Below are positions 14,744-21,435 of a DNA stretch of 25,841 nucleotides, one piece after another. The DNA is from a virus. The DNA is taken from IMG/VR virus record IMGVR_UViG_3300046011_008405, positions 1-25,841 of that record; one strand, written 5' to 3'. The number at the start of each line of letters is the position of its first letter. Position 1 is the first letter of the stretch. The position numbers and the translations under genes are program-made. Under the pieces are notes generated by a model, which was given only the letters and a program-made list of their open reading frames with translations, searched no databases and had not been told where the DNA came from.

Positions 14744-15967
14744 TTAAATAATACCAGCTAACTTTTGGAATCTAGCGATCATGTCATTAGACTCTACAAT
14801 AGGTTTTTTACTTGGAGCAACACCCGCTGGTTTTGAAGCACGGCCTAGATTTTCTTTAATAGCAGGTTTCTTATCTTTTAAACCTTCTAATAATGTTTCA
14901 TAGACTAATTGAGCTTCTTTTTTAGATGCAGCTTTGTCAAATGCTGTTAAAACTTTAACTTTTTCTGATTCAGTTAAGTTTTTAGCTTTGAAAATTTTGT
15001 TTGTGTAAAGAAGTTTAGCATTTAGAACGTTGATTTCATTAAGTTCTGAACGTAATGTATTAATCGCAGCATAAGCTTCGTCTAATTCTTTTTTCATTTC
15101 GTCCATTTCTTCTTCTGCTACACTAGCTTTGAATCCAGATGATTGAGCGGCAGCTACTTTTTCTAAAAAGTCATTAAGTGAAATAAGACCTTGTTTGAAT
15201 TTTTTAGCTAATTCAGCCATTCCACCAGCGGCAGATACTCCCATAGCTCCACTCATCATGTCTTCTTCAACTTCTTTTTCACCTTTTAGTTCAGCTAAGA
15301 TTTCATCAATGTTGATGTCTTCTTCGATCTCTGCTTCTTCTTCAGCTTCTTCTTCCATACCTTCATGGCCAGCTTCAATTTCGCCAGCAGCAATCATGTC
15401 TTCGATTACGCCTTCAATAAAGTTTTTAAGATCTTCTTCACTCATGTTTTCAAGATCGATTTCTTCTTCTTCCTCTTCTTCGCCTTCCTCTTCTTCACCT
15501 TCTTCTTCTTCGCCTTCTTCTTCTTTAGCTTCAGTTACAGTTTCATCCATTTCTTCTTTCTTGGCTTCATCCATCTCTTCTTCTTTAGCTTCATCTAGTT
15601 CAGCTAAAAGTTCATCAAGATCAATTTCTTCCATTTCTTCTTCTTCTAAACCGTAGCCTTTAGCTCTTTCAGCGTCAGCAACGAAGTCACCAGTTGTCGC
15701 TTGAGCGAAACCAACTTCTTCTACTTCTTCTTTCTTTGCTTCTTCTACTTCTTCAGATTTTTTCATTTCATCCATTTCTTCTTTTTCTGCTTCCATTACA
15801 TCGTCTTCTTCGTAATAGTTATCCATTTCATTGATTTTAGCAGCTAAAATAGATTTAAGATGAGGTGTGAAAGATTCTTCTAAAGCAGCTTTAGCATTTG
15901 CAATTGCAGTCTCCTTGATTGCTTTTGCATCGGCAATAGCCTCTTTTAACAAATCTCTGTTTGTCAT
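14744..15967 (-). CDS. gp22: Prohead core (scaffold) protein, gp22-like
   Basis: I start it at the ATG at 15967 (407 aa, MTNRDLLKEAIADAK), because a GAGGA Shine-Dalgarno-like sequence lies 8 bases upstream; a TTG at 15982 would add five residues. The N-terminal two-thirds is extraordinarily acidic, with EEMDEAKKEE-type repeats and GEEEEGEEEE runs. The C-terminal third is a predicted coiled coil (TLRSELNEINVLNAKLLYTN, then ESEKVKVLTAFDKAASKKEA) ending in MIARFQKLAGII, which closely resembles gp22-type prohead core proteins. Such proteins form the inner core on which gp23 assembles and are degraded by the protease before DNA packaging. It opens the scaffold/capsid cassette and lies downstream of the protease gene, as in T4 (21-22-23). 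Confidence 0.92.
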   Translation of the reverse strand: MTNRDLLKEAIADAKAIKETAIANAKAALEESFTPHLKSILAAKINEMDNYYEEDDVMEAEKEEMDEMKKSEEVEEAKKEEVEEVGFAQATTGDFVADAERAKGYGLEEEEMEEIDLDELLAELDEAKEEEMDEAKKEEMDETVTEAKEEEGEEEEGEEEEGEEEEEEEIDLENMSEEDLKNFIEGVIEDMIAAGEIEAGHEGMEEEAEEEAEIEEDINIDEILAELKGEKEVEEDMMSGAMGVSAAGGMAELAKKFKQGLISLNDFLEKVAAAQSSGFKASVAEEEMDEMKKELDEAYAAINTLRSELNEINVLNAKLLYTNKIFKAKNLTESEKVKVLTAFDKAASKKEAQLVYETLLEGLKDKKPAIKENLGRASKPAGVAPSKKPIVESNDMIARFQKLAGII

Positions 15968-15975
15968 GTTTTTTG

Positions 15976-16067
15976 TCCTCAAATTGTTTTTGGAAATACG
16001 CTTAATTACTGTAGCGTAATAGGGGTTTATAATAAATTGATGCCGTATAGCGTAGAATGAACGGCAT
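15976..16067 (-). promoter_or_regulatory. Structured 5' leader of the scaffold/capsid cassette
   Basis: In the transcript, ATGCCGT (16067-16061) pairs perfectly with ACGGCAT (16046-16040), forming a 7-bp hairpin with a 14-base loop. Downstream, TACGCT (16018-16013) can pair with AGCGTA (16002-15997). The first hairpin's loop carries a second TACGCT (16054-16049), so AGCGTA has two alternative partners and a pseudoknot or switch is possible. A GAGGA Shine-Dalgarno-like site (15980-15976) follows before the ATG. This is the only clear SD I see in the window. Function as a translation or stability control element is inference. Confidence 0.5.
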
Positions 16068-16075
16068 ATTCACAT

Positions 16076-16083
16076 ATAAATAT
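16076..16083 (-). promoter_or_regulatory. Promoter-like motif for the scaffold/capsid cassette
   Basis: The coding strand reads TATATATTTATATGTG, about 110 bases upstream of the scaffold ATG and just after the upstream terminator. With the 1321-aa fibre copy it is one of two that lack the trailing AATAAA and carry a long leader. Confidence 0.58.
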
Positions 16084-16111
16084 ATATGAAGAGCTGAAAA
16101 TGCGAAGAGTT

Positions 16112-16144
16112 GCGAAAAAAGAAACCCTCCTTTTAAGGGAGGGT
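16112..16144 (-). terminator. Intrinsic terminator after the prohead protease gene
   Basis: ACCCTCC (16144-16138) pairs with GGAGGGT (16130-16124) around a 7-base loop. In the minus-strand transcript this is followed by UUUCUUUUUUCGC. It lies 32 bases past the protease stop and separates the protease operon from the scaffold/capsid cassette. Confidence 0.9.
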
Positions 16145-16176
16145 CAGTCTAACAATACTATTGATAGAGGGGTTAA

Positions 16177-16791
16177 TTATATTATTGGGCAAGATCCATT
16201 AGCACAAAGTATTTCTGTGATAATAGAATTTATTTTAGTATATGGATTAGTGTTTTTAGTTAAACCTTCGTTTAAACCACTTTTAGTCACATGCATCCAT
16301 GAACCTGGGTTAGAAGGTGTTGATACAAAGTCCCAACATAATAATTCAAAATCATCTTGTACTTCCATTGTTTCACCTAATGGTTTTAAACTACCCATAC
16401 CACGTGAAGATACACCTATAGTTATATTGTTATCAATAAGTGCTTTAACAATGTTACCAGATGGAGTAGGTAATATTTCTAATTTACCCATTACTTTGTC
16501 TCCATCCCACCATATACCAACTATGTTATGAGAAACGTTTTTTAAATTAATAATAGATGATTCTGGGTGGTCTAATTCACCTAGCGCTCTATTTTCTTTA
16601 ACACAAGACATGTATTTGTCTATTTCACGCTCCCATAATTCTTTTTTATAGTAACGACCATTACCGTTTTTTACTTCAGCTGTAGCTAATATTCCTTCAA
16701 CAACTGGATTGCCAGCAGCTGTTTTAGCACCCTCAGTTAATTGTTGACGAGATACAATAAACGGTATTGTTTCTATTAATACTTGTTTCAT
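16177..16791 (-). CDS. gp21: Prohead core protease, gp21-like
   Basis: A 204-aa serine protease of the T4 gp21 / herpesvirus-assemblin-like fold. Candidate catalytic residues are His75 in GELDHPES, Ser128 or Ser129 in GVSSRGMGS, and an acidic residue (perhaps Asp154 in CWDFVSTPS). The N-terminal half (NGNGRYYKKELWEREIDKYM) is the usual leading strand and helix. In T4 the enzyme is packed inside the prohead, degrades the core and trims gp23 after (L/I)xE sequences; the scaffold and capsid genes lie immediately downstream here, as expected. Its ATG is two bases after the stop of the 422-aa gene, so it is read from that operon and ends at a strong terminator. The C-terminus (TEILCANGSCPII) carries two Cys residues of unknown purpose. 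Confidence 0.93.
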   Translation of the reverse strand: MKQVLIETIPFIVSRQQLTEGAKTAAGNPVVEGILATAEVKNGNGRYYKKELWEREIDKYMSCVKENRALGELDHPESSIINLKNVSHNIVGIWWDGDKVMGKLEILPTPSGNIVKALIDNNITIGVSSRGMGSLKPLGETMEVQDDFELLCWDFVSTPSNPGSWMHVTKSGLNEGLTKNTNPYTKINSIITEILCANGSCPII

Positions 16792-16793
16792 TA

Positions 16794-18062
16794 TTAAGCT
16801 ACATTAACAGGTTCACCAGTAGATTTAGCAGTATCTATTGCTTTTTTTACTGCTGCTGGTGTAGTTTTTTCTTGTTTTACTATATCAGCTACTTCATCAC
16901 TTGTAGTAGTTTTATCTACAACAGTAACTTCATCTACAATCTGTTCTTTCTTTTTACCTTTTTTCTCAAGTTTAGTTTTAACAGACTCAAGTTTTTTAAT
17001 TTCAGAATATAATTCTTTTAATTTTTTAGGATTGATAGAATCGTCTTCTAATTCTTTTAATGTTTCTAAAGCTTTGATTTTTTTCTTACGCTTATTGATC
17101 TCATCATTGATTTTCTTAACTTTAGCTCCTTTAGCAGCTTCTTCACCAATTTGATCGATTTCTTTTAAGTTAAGTTCTTCTTTAATTAATTGACGAATAG
17201 CTGTGCGTAATTGAGATTCTTTAATATCCATATTTTCTTTTGTCATTGTTTCATACGGTGGTAAATCATATTCAGTCCATCCTAACCAAGCACCAGCTTT
17301 TAAAGCGGCGTTATAATATTGTTCTGCTTTTAATAAATCACCTTCAGAATATGCTTGTAATCCTTTTTCATAATATTCATTAGCTTGAACTGAAGATTCT
17401 ATATCAGCATCTCTATCTCCATCTGAACTACCATACATTACAGCTTCTTTCAATTTAACTGGTTCCATACCAGATGAAGCATACTTACCTTTTACTTCTT
17501 TAGTTTTACCTAAACCAGGAGCGTCTTCTGTATAACCAATACCTTCAGTGTTGAAAGCAGCATTTTTAGTATAGTATAATTTATCTTTTTTAAGATTCTT
17601 TAATACAATTTTCTTTAACTCATCAACTGTTTTACCGTTATTTTCTGATTTACATGCTTCAATTTGGATACCATGTAAATATTGATCAAATATTACATCA
17701 TCACCAGTTTCTGCTTCGTATTGGTTGTGGTATGATTTATTTTTATACTCATCTACTTCTTTAGATGTTTTAGAAGCATCAGCTTTAGTATCTTTTTCTT
17801 CAGATGAAGCAGTGTATTCTTCAAACAATTTAAACCAATCAGGTTGTTTATTGTTACCTGTTGCTATACCCCAAAGATTTTCATTTAATATCATGTTTTC
17901 TGAAATAATACCACGTTGAAGTAATATTTTAGAAGCAGAATCAAATTCATAATGATTAGGTACTAAATTAGGAAATAAAGATTTAGCATGTTTTAAGAAA
18001 ACATCCTTAGCGCCTTTACCTTCTTTAATTAAATTGTATTGTTCTTGAAGTGTATTTCTCAT
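16794..18062 (-). CDS. Probable prohead/internal protein with TPR-like and coiled-coil regions, 422 aa
   Basis: The N-terminal region (residues 1-60, containing VFLKHAKSLFPNLVPNHYEF) is followed by a charged linker, a conserved-looking central part with DDVIFDQYLHGIQIEACKSE (121-140), and one TPR-like helix pair (about 228-256, YYEKGLQAYSEGDLLKAEQY). A helix SQLRTAIRQLIKEELN (283-298) resembles ones in several neighbours. The C-terminal 120 residues are Lys/Glu-rich coiled coil. It sits between the capsid-arm protein and the protease, so a core or internal head role is plausible, but I cannot name the family. A motif copy with ATATTTATCATAAA lies 17 bases before the ATG. Confidence 0.75.
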   Translation of the reverse strand: MRNTLQEQYNLIKEGKGAKDVFLKHAKSLFPNLVPNHYEFDSASKILLQRGIISENMILNENLWGIATGNNKQPDWFKLFEEYTASSEEKDTKADASKTSKEVDEYKNKSYHNQYEAETGDDVIFDQYLHGIQIEACKSENNGKTVDELKKIVLKNLKKDKLYYTKNAAFNTEGIGYTEDAPGLGKTKEVKGKYASSGMEPVKLKEAVMYGSSDGDRDADIESSVQANEYYEKGLQAYSEGDLLKAEQYYNAALKAGAWLGWTEYDLPPYETMTKENMDIKESQLRTAIRQLIKEELNLKEIDQIGEEAAKGAKVKKINDEINKRKKKIKALETLKELEDDSINPKKLKELYSEIKKLESVKTKLEKKGKKKEQIVDEVTVVDKTTTSDEVADIVKQEKTTPAAVKKAIDTAKSTGEPVNVA

Positions 18063-18078
18063 GTTAATATTGTTTATG

Positions 18079-18086
18079 ATAAATAT
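18079..18086 (-). promoter_or_regulatory. Promoter-like motif for the 422-aa gene and protease
   Basis: The coding strand reads ATATTTATCATAAAC, in the 26-base gap after the 187-aa gene and ending about 11 bases before the ATG. Confidence 0.55.
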
Positions 18087-18088
18087 TA

Positions 18089-18652
18089 TTATTTATATGT
18101 AGCATCCCATAAGTCTTTATAATCTATGGCTTTAGATGCTTTGGCTTGTTTTTTACGGTTAACAGGTTTAAAACCAAATGCTTTCACGTAGTAATTATCT
18201 TTAACTCCGTCTTTACCAGCTTTAGGACCTGGTCCTAAATTACCAGTTCCGTATGGATTTGAGGCTTCATATAAGTCTGGTTTTTCAGTAAACCAATTCA
18301 TAAAGTAATCTTCTGTTCCATCAACAAATTGAATATGAGAACTTGTTACATCTTTGATACGTTTTGATTCACCTTTAGCATTATAAACAATAGCATTAGG
18401 TTTTAAATATTGAGATACATTACCTGTACCTCTAGGTCCTTCTCCTGCTTTTTTTTCATCTTTATAATATCCTCTTAATGAAGTGTACCATGGGTGTGTA
18501 GCTTCAGTTACTTTTACTTTTTTAAATGCTTTAGGTGTCGCGTAATTCATACCAACACCAGCACTAAAAGCAGCTCCAGCTGTTCCACCACCAGTCATAG
18601 ACATTTCTTGTAGTGTTTCTTTAACTAATTTTTTTAATTCAGATAATTTCAT
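18089..18652 (-). CDS. Head-cluster protein with capsid-like N-terminal arm, 187 aa
   Basis: The protein begins MKLSELKKLVKETLQEM and then carries MTGGGTAGAAFSAGVG (residues 19-34). This is nearly the same as residues 63-78 of the major capsid protein, also placed just after a potential LxE protease site (LQE at 14-16). The remainder has WYTSLRGYYKDEKKAGEGPR, KGESKRIKDVTSSHIQFVDG and a basic C-terminus with FGFKPVNRKKQAKASKAIDY. Nothing else resembles the capsid fold. I infer an internal or core head protein targeted to the prohead and trimmed by the protease. It is coupled to the 284-aa gene by a one-base overlap. Family unknown to me. Confidence 0.75.
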   Translation of the reverse strand: MKLSELKKLVKETLQEMSMTGGGTAGAAFSAGVGMNYATPKAFKKVKVTEATHPWYTSLRGYYKDEKKAGEGPRGTGNVSQYLKPNAIVYNAKGESKRIKDVTSSHIQFVDGTEDYFMNWFTEKPDLYEASNPYGTGNLGPGPKAGKDGVKDNYYVKAFGFKPVNRKKQAKASKAIDYKDLWDATYK

Positions 18653-19506
18653 TACTTAGTTGATTTTAGTTCTTCAACCAATGAATAGTATTGTAGTAAG
18701 TTTACAATATCATCATTTGATATTTTAGATGTTTTATCTATTTCCTTAATTAATGAAACCACTTCGTTAAGTTTAATTTGGGTAACTTTATCAGTCACTG
18801 ATGGTATCAGTTTAGATAATATATTTTTAACTTCAACTATTTTAGTGTTATAAAACTCACGTAAGCGTGGAGTATTGTCTACTGAGTTGATAAATTCTCT
18901 TAGTATAACTTTTTGGTTATCATTTAATGAACCATATTTACCATTAAATTTTTCTAATAGTACTTGGTAAGTTAATAAGCGTAAGTCTTTATCGTATTTT
19001 TTAAATTCCTCAATAACATTATCTCTAACTTCTTTTTCTTTAACAGGTTGAGTTGTTAAACTTTCTAACAAAGTCATTTTATTTGAAATAATTTGATCAG
19101 GATTTGTTAATTCTTGATTGTTATATATTTCAATTAATGTATATAAAGCAGCTTGTGATTTATAATGAGGGAGTTTAGTTTTGAAAAACTCATCTAAGTT
19201 GTAATGTTTTCTAATCTCACTGATTAAATTATATTTTTCTTTACGTAAAGTAGTTCTATTTAATTTGCGAGATACTTTTAATACCTCATCAATAATAATA
19301 TTGGCTTTGGTTTCAGTGATTTGGGATTGTTTTAATACAGTATCATATAACTTATATTCTTTTCCTAATTCTGTTTTAACAAAGAATTTTTTAAGTATAT
19401 TAACAGCTGGTGATTCTTTACCTGATAATGTATCTGCTGTAATCTGTCTAACTAGCAATTCAAATAATAATCCTGAATTTTTAAATTTGTTATGTTTTAC
19501 TAACAT
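18652..19506 (-). CDS. Conserved-looking head-cluster protein, 284 aa, function unknown
   Basis: It begins MLVKHNKFKNSGLLFELLVR and QITADTLSGKESPAVNILKK, a signature I associate with a conserved hypothetical protein in the structural cluster of marine T4-like phages. The rest is almost wholly helical and highly charged, with no membrane segment, signal peptide or recognisable catalytic motif. It lies directly downstream of the portal with its own promoter-like motif and is coupled to the 187-aa gene, so a head-assembly or core role is likely. In T4 the position after gene 20 holds the small core proteins gp67 and gp68, but I see no sequence resemblance to them. Confidence 0.78.
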   Translation of the reverse strand: MLVKHNKFKNSGLLFELLVRQITADTLSGKESPAVNILKKFFVKTELGKEYKLYDTVLKQSQITETKANIIIDEVLKVSRKLNRTTLRKEKYNLISEIRKHYNLDEFFKTKLPHYKSQAALYTLIEIYNNQELTNPDQIISNKMTLLESLTTQPVKEKEVRDNVIEEFKKYDKDLRLLTYQVLLEKFNGKYGSLNDNQKVILREFINSVDNTPRLREFYNTKIVEVKNILSKLIPSVTDKVTQIKLNEVVSLIKEIDKTSKISNDDIVNLLQYYSLVEELKSTK

Positions 19507-19523
19507 TACGAGTAAGTTTTATT

Positions 19524-19531
19524 ATAAATAT
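19524..19531 (-). promoter_or_regulatory. Promoter-like motif for the 284-aa gene
   Basis: The coding strand reads ATATTTATAATAAAA, ending about 12 bases before the ATG at 19506. Confidence 0.6.
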
Positions 19532-19541
19532 ATAAAGAATG

Positions 19542-21422
19542 TTAATCTTTGATGAGATTTTCGTCTAAGTATGAGCCGGCTGATTTTTCTTCATCAAAAA
19601 CAAGTTTCTTTTTTAAACCTTCTAATAGATTTTTATTTTTTAAAAACTCTCCACGGCTATTTTCCAATGCTAATGGTGATCCTCCTTTATAATTAGGTGT
19701 ACCATATGACTCTTGGTCATCAACTTTCATATCTTTTTTACCTAAACGGTCACGTCCAAATGCATTACCTTGAGTATCTGTGGTAGTTGATGTTTCTTTA
19801 GGACGACCTAATGGTACTTTTTCATCATATCCATCAGGTACTGTACCATGATTTTTAGTATTACCATATAAGTATGCTAAATCATGTGGTGTACCATAAG
19901 ACTTACCAGTTTCTAATGGATCATTACCTTCTTCTTTAATTTGTGTTAAACGGAAATCACGTTTAGCATCTTCACGAATTAAATCTCTATATTCAGTGTA
20001 TTGATCATCACTAAAATGGAATAAATTATCATAAATCCAATCTGATGGTAATAATTTACCATCTGTAATGCTTTTAGCTAATTCTACTTTCTTAGCCAAT
20101 AATTCAATACGTTCTTGATCGTATATAATTGATGGTGTAGTTAATGATAATTCAAAATTAGTTAATGCTTCTTCATTATATCCTTGAGTATATAAGTGGA
20201 TTAAAGCTATCTTATATAATTCTGATGTTAGAATACGTTGTATACGTTCAATTGTACGGGCAAAACGAATATCTTCAGCGGCTAATGTTGCTTTACCTGT
20301 TAAATCTTTTTCATAACCCATAAACGCTTTAGGTACCTTTAAGGCGGCAAACAATTTATCTCTTAAATACTCAACGTCTTTAATACCATCATATTCTAAT
20401 CCTTTAGTAGTGTCAATTTTAGTAGCTGCATCATTACCACGAATTGGGATATAAAAATCTTCCATCATGTTTTGCATATTATACTTCAAATTGTAATCAC
20501 CAGTTTGTGGATCAATATATGGAGTACGTTTCATAGTATTAACTGTTTTTTGCATGAAGCCTTCTACTTCATTTGGATTAATACCTGCCACATTAATATA
20601 GAAAACACGTTTTTCTGGTGCGCGAACAATACGATGTACTAACATAGCGTCTTCCATCAATGTATATTGTTTGAATAACCTACGAGCTGGTTCAATATAA
20701 CTTCTACCATATGGTAAAAAGTTAGTATCTGATAATAAACGGAAATGTGCTATCTCATAGTTATCAAAATATATACCTCTAGGTTGGTTTGCACCCGGAA
20801 TGTTATAATAACCATATTCACCAGCTGATAAACCTTCTGGGTCATATCTAAATCTTACTGATGCTGGATTAGCACGGTCATATAGTTCTTGTCTTTCAAT
20901 ATGATAAGCAGTATATGGTATAACATTATAAACACCATACTTTTCAGCGATTTCTAGTTTTAAGAAAAAGTCACCATATTTACACATTTGACGTGTCCAT
21001 GACCATAAATTAAATTCAATATTTAATACATCATAGAATAAGTTATACAATATTTTTTGTATATCATCATCACTAGATTTGATATGAAGTACTTCACCTT
21101 GTTCATTTTTAAGTGTACATTCATCTGCTATAATATCTAAAGCTGAAGCTATAATAGCGTCACCATCCATTACATCATATTCTGAGTATAATTGAGTACG
21201 TAATGTTTGATAGTTAAAGTTTTGTTGATAACCATATAATGAGGTTGGTGATGTAGTGTAAATTCTGTTGAATCTATCTAATAATGAATTAGTTTCAATT
21301 TCACCAGTACGCTGTATAGCGTTAACGTCTACTACTTTTAATTCATTTCCACCTACGTTTCTAATTACAACGTCTGTTGAAAATAATCGTTTTAATCGTG
21401 TAAATATACTAGTATCTGCCAT
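19542..21422 (-). CDS. gp20: Portal protein, gp20-like
   Basis: A 626-aa portal of the T4 gp20 family, forming the ring at the DNA-entry vertex and the docking site for terminase and neck. Characteristic segments are VMDGDAIIASALDIIADECT (84-103), RQMCKYGDFFLKLEI (144-158), ARRLFKQYTLMEDAMLVHRI (246-265), RAPEKRVFYINVAGINPNEV (267-286), MMEDFYIPIRGN (319-330) and a helical stem near YLRDKLFAALKVPKAFMGYE (352-371). Length is modestly above T4 gp20 (524 aa), the excess being a polar C-terminal tail. It starts only 13 bases after the TerL stop, with an ATATTTATAAAC motif overlapping that gap and almost touching the ATG. Confidence 0.96.
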   Translation of the reverse strand: MADTSIFTRLKRLFSTDVVIRNVGGNELKVVDVNAIQRTGEIETNSLLDRFNRIYTTSPTSLYGYQQNFNYQTLRTQLYSEYDVMDGDAIIASALDIIADECTLKNEQGEVLHIKSSDDDIQKILYNLFYDVLNIEFNLWSWTRQMCKYGDFFLKLEIAEKYGVYNVIPYTAYHIERQELYDRANPASVRFRYDPEGLSAGEYGYYNIPGANQPRGIYFDNYEIAHFRLLSDTNFLPYGRSYIEPARRLFKQYTLMEDAMLVHRIVRAPEKRVFYINVAGINPNEVEGFMQKTVNTMKRTPYIDPQTGDYNLKYNMQNMMEDFYIPIRGNDAATKIDTTKGLEYDGIKDVEYLRDKLFAALKVPKAFMGYEKDLTGKATLAAEDIRFARTIERIQRILTSELYKIALIHLYTQGYNEEALTNFELSLTTPSIIYDQERIELLAKKVELAKSITDGKLLPSDWIYDNLFHFSDDQYTEYRDLIREDAKRDFRLTQIKEEGNDPLETGKSYGTPHDLAYLYGNTKNHGTVPDGYDEKVPLGRPKETSTTTDTQGNAFGRDRLGKKDMKVDDQESYGTPNYKGGSPLALENSRGEFLKNKNLLEGLKKKLVFDEEKSAGSYLDENLIKD

Positions 21423-21426
21423 GTTT

Positions 21427-21434
21427 ATAAATAT
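21427..21434 (-). promoter_or_regulatory. Promoter-like motif abutting the portal gene
   Basis: The coding strand reads ATATTTATAAAC and then ATG, with only a few bases between motif and start codon. It fills the 13-base gap after TerL. Confidence 0.5.
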
Positions 21435-21435
21435 A

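Noticed and set aside
15195-15656. Plus-strand Ser-rich ORF opposite the scaffold
   Set aside because: It is the antisense shadow of GAA/GAG-rich codons; composition is pure Ser/Ala low complexity and it has no supporting context.
16100-16531. Plus-strand ORF opposite the protease
   Set aside because: It overlaps a confidently identified protease with catalytic residues, crosses a terminator hairpin and has no plausible protein features.
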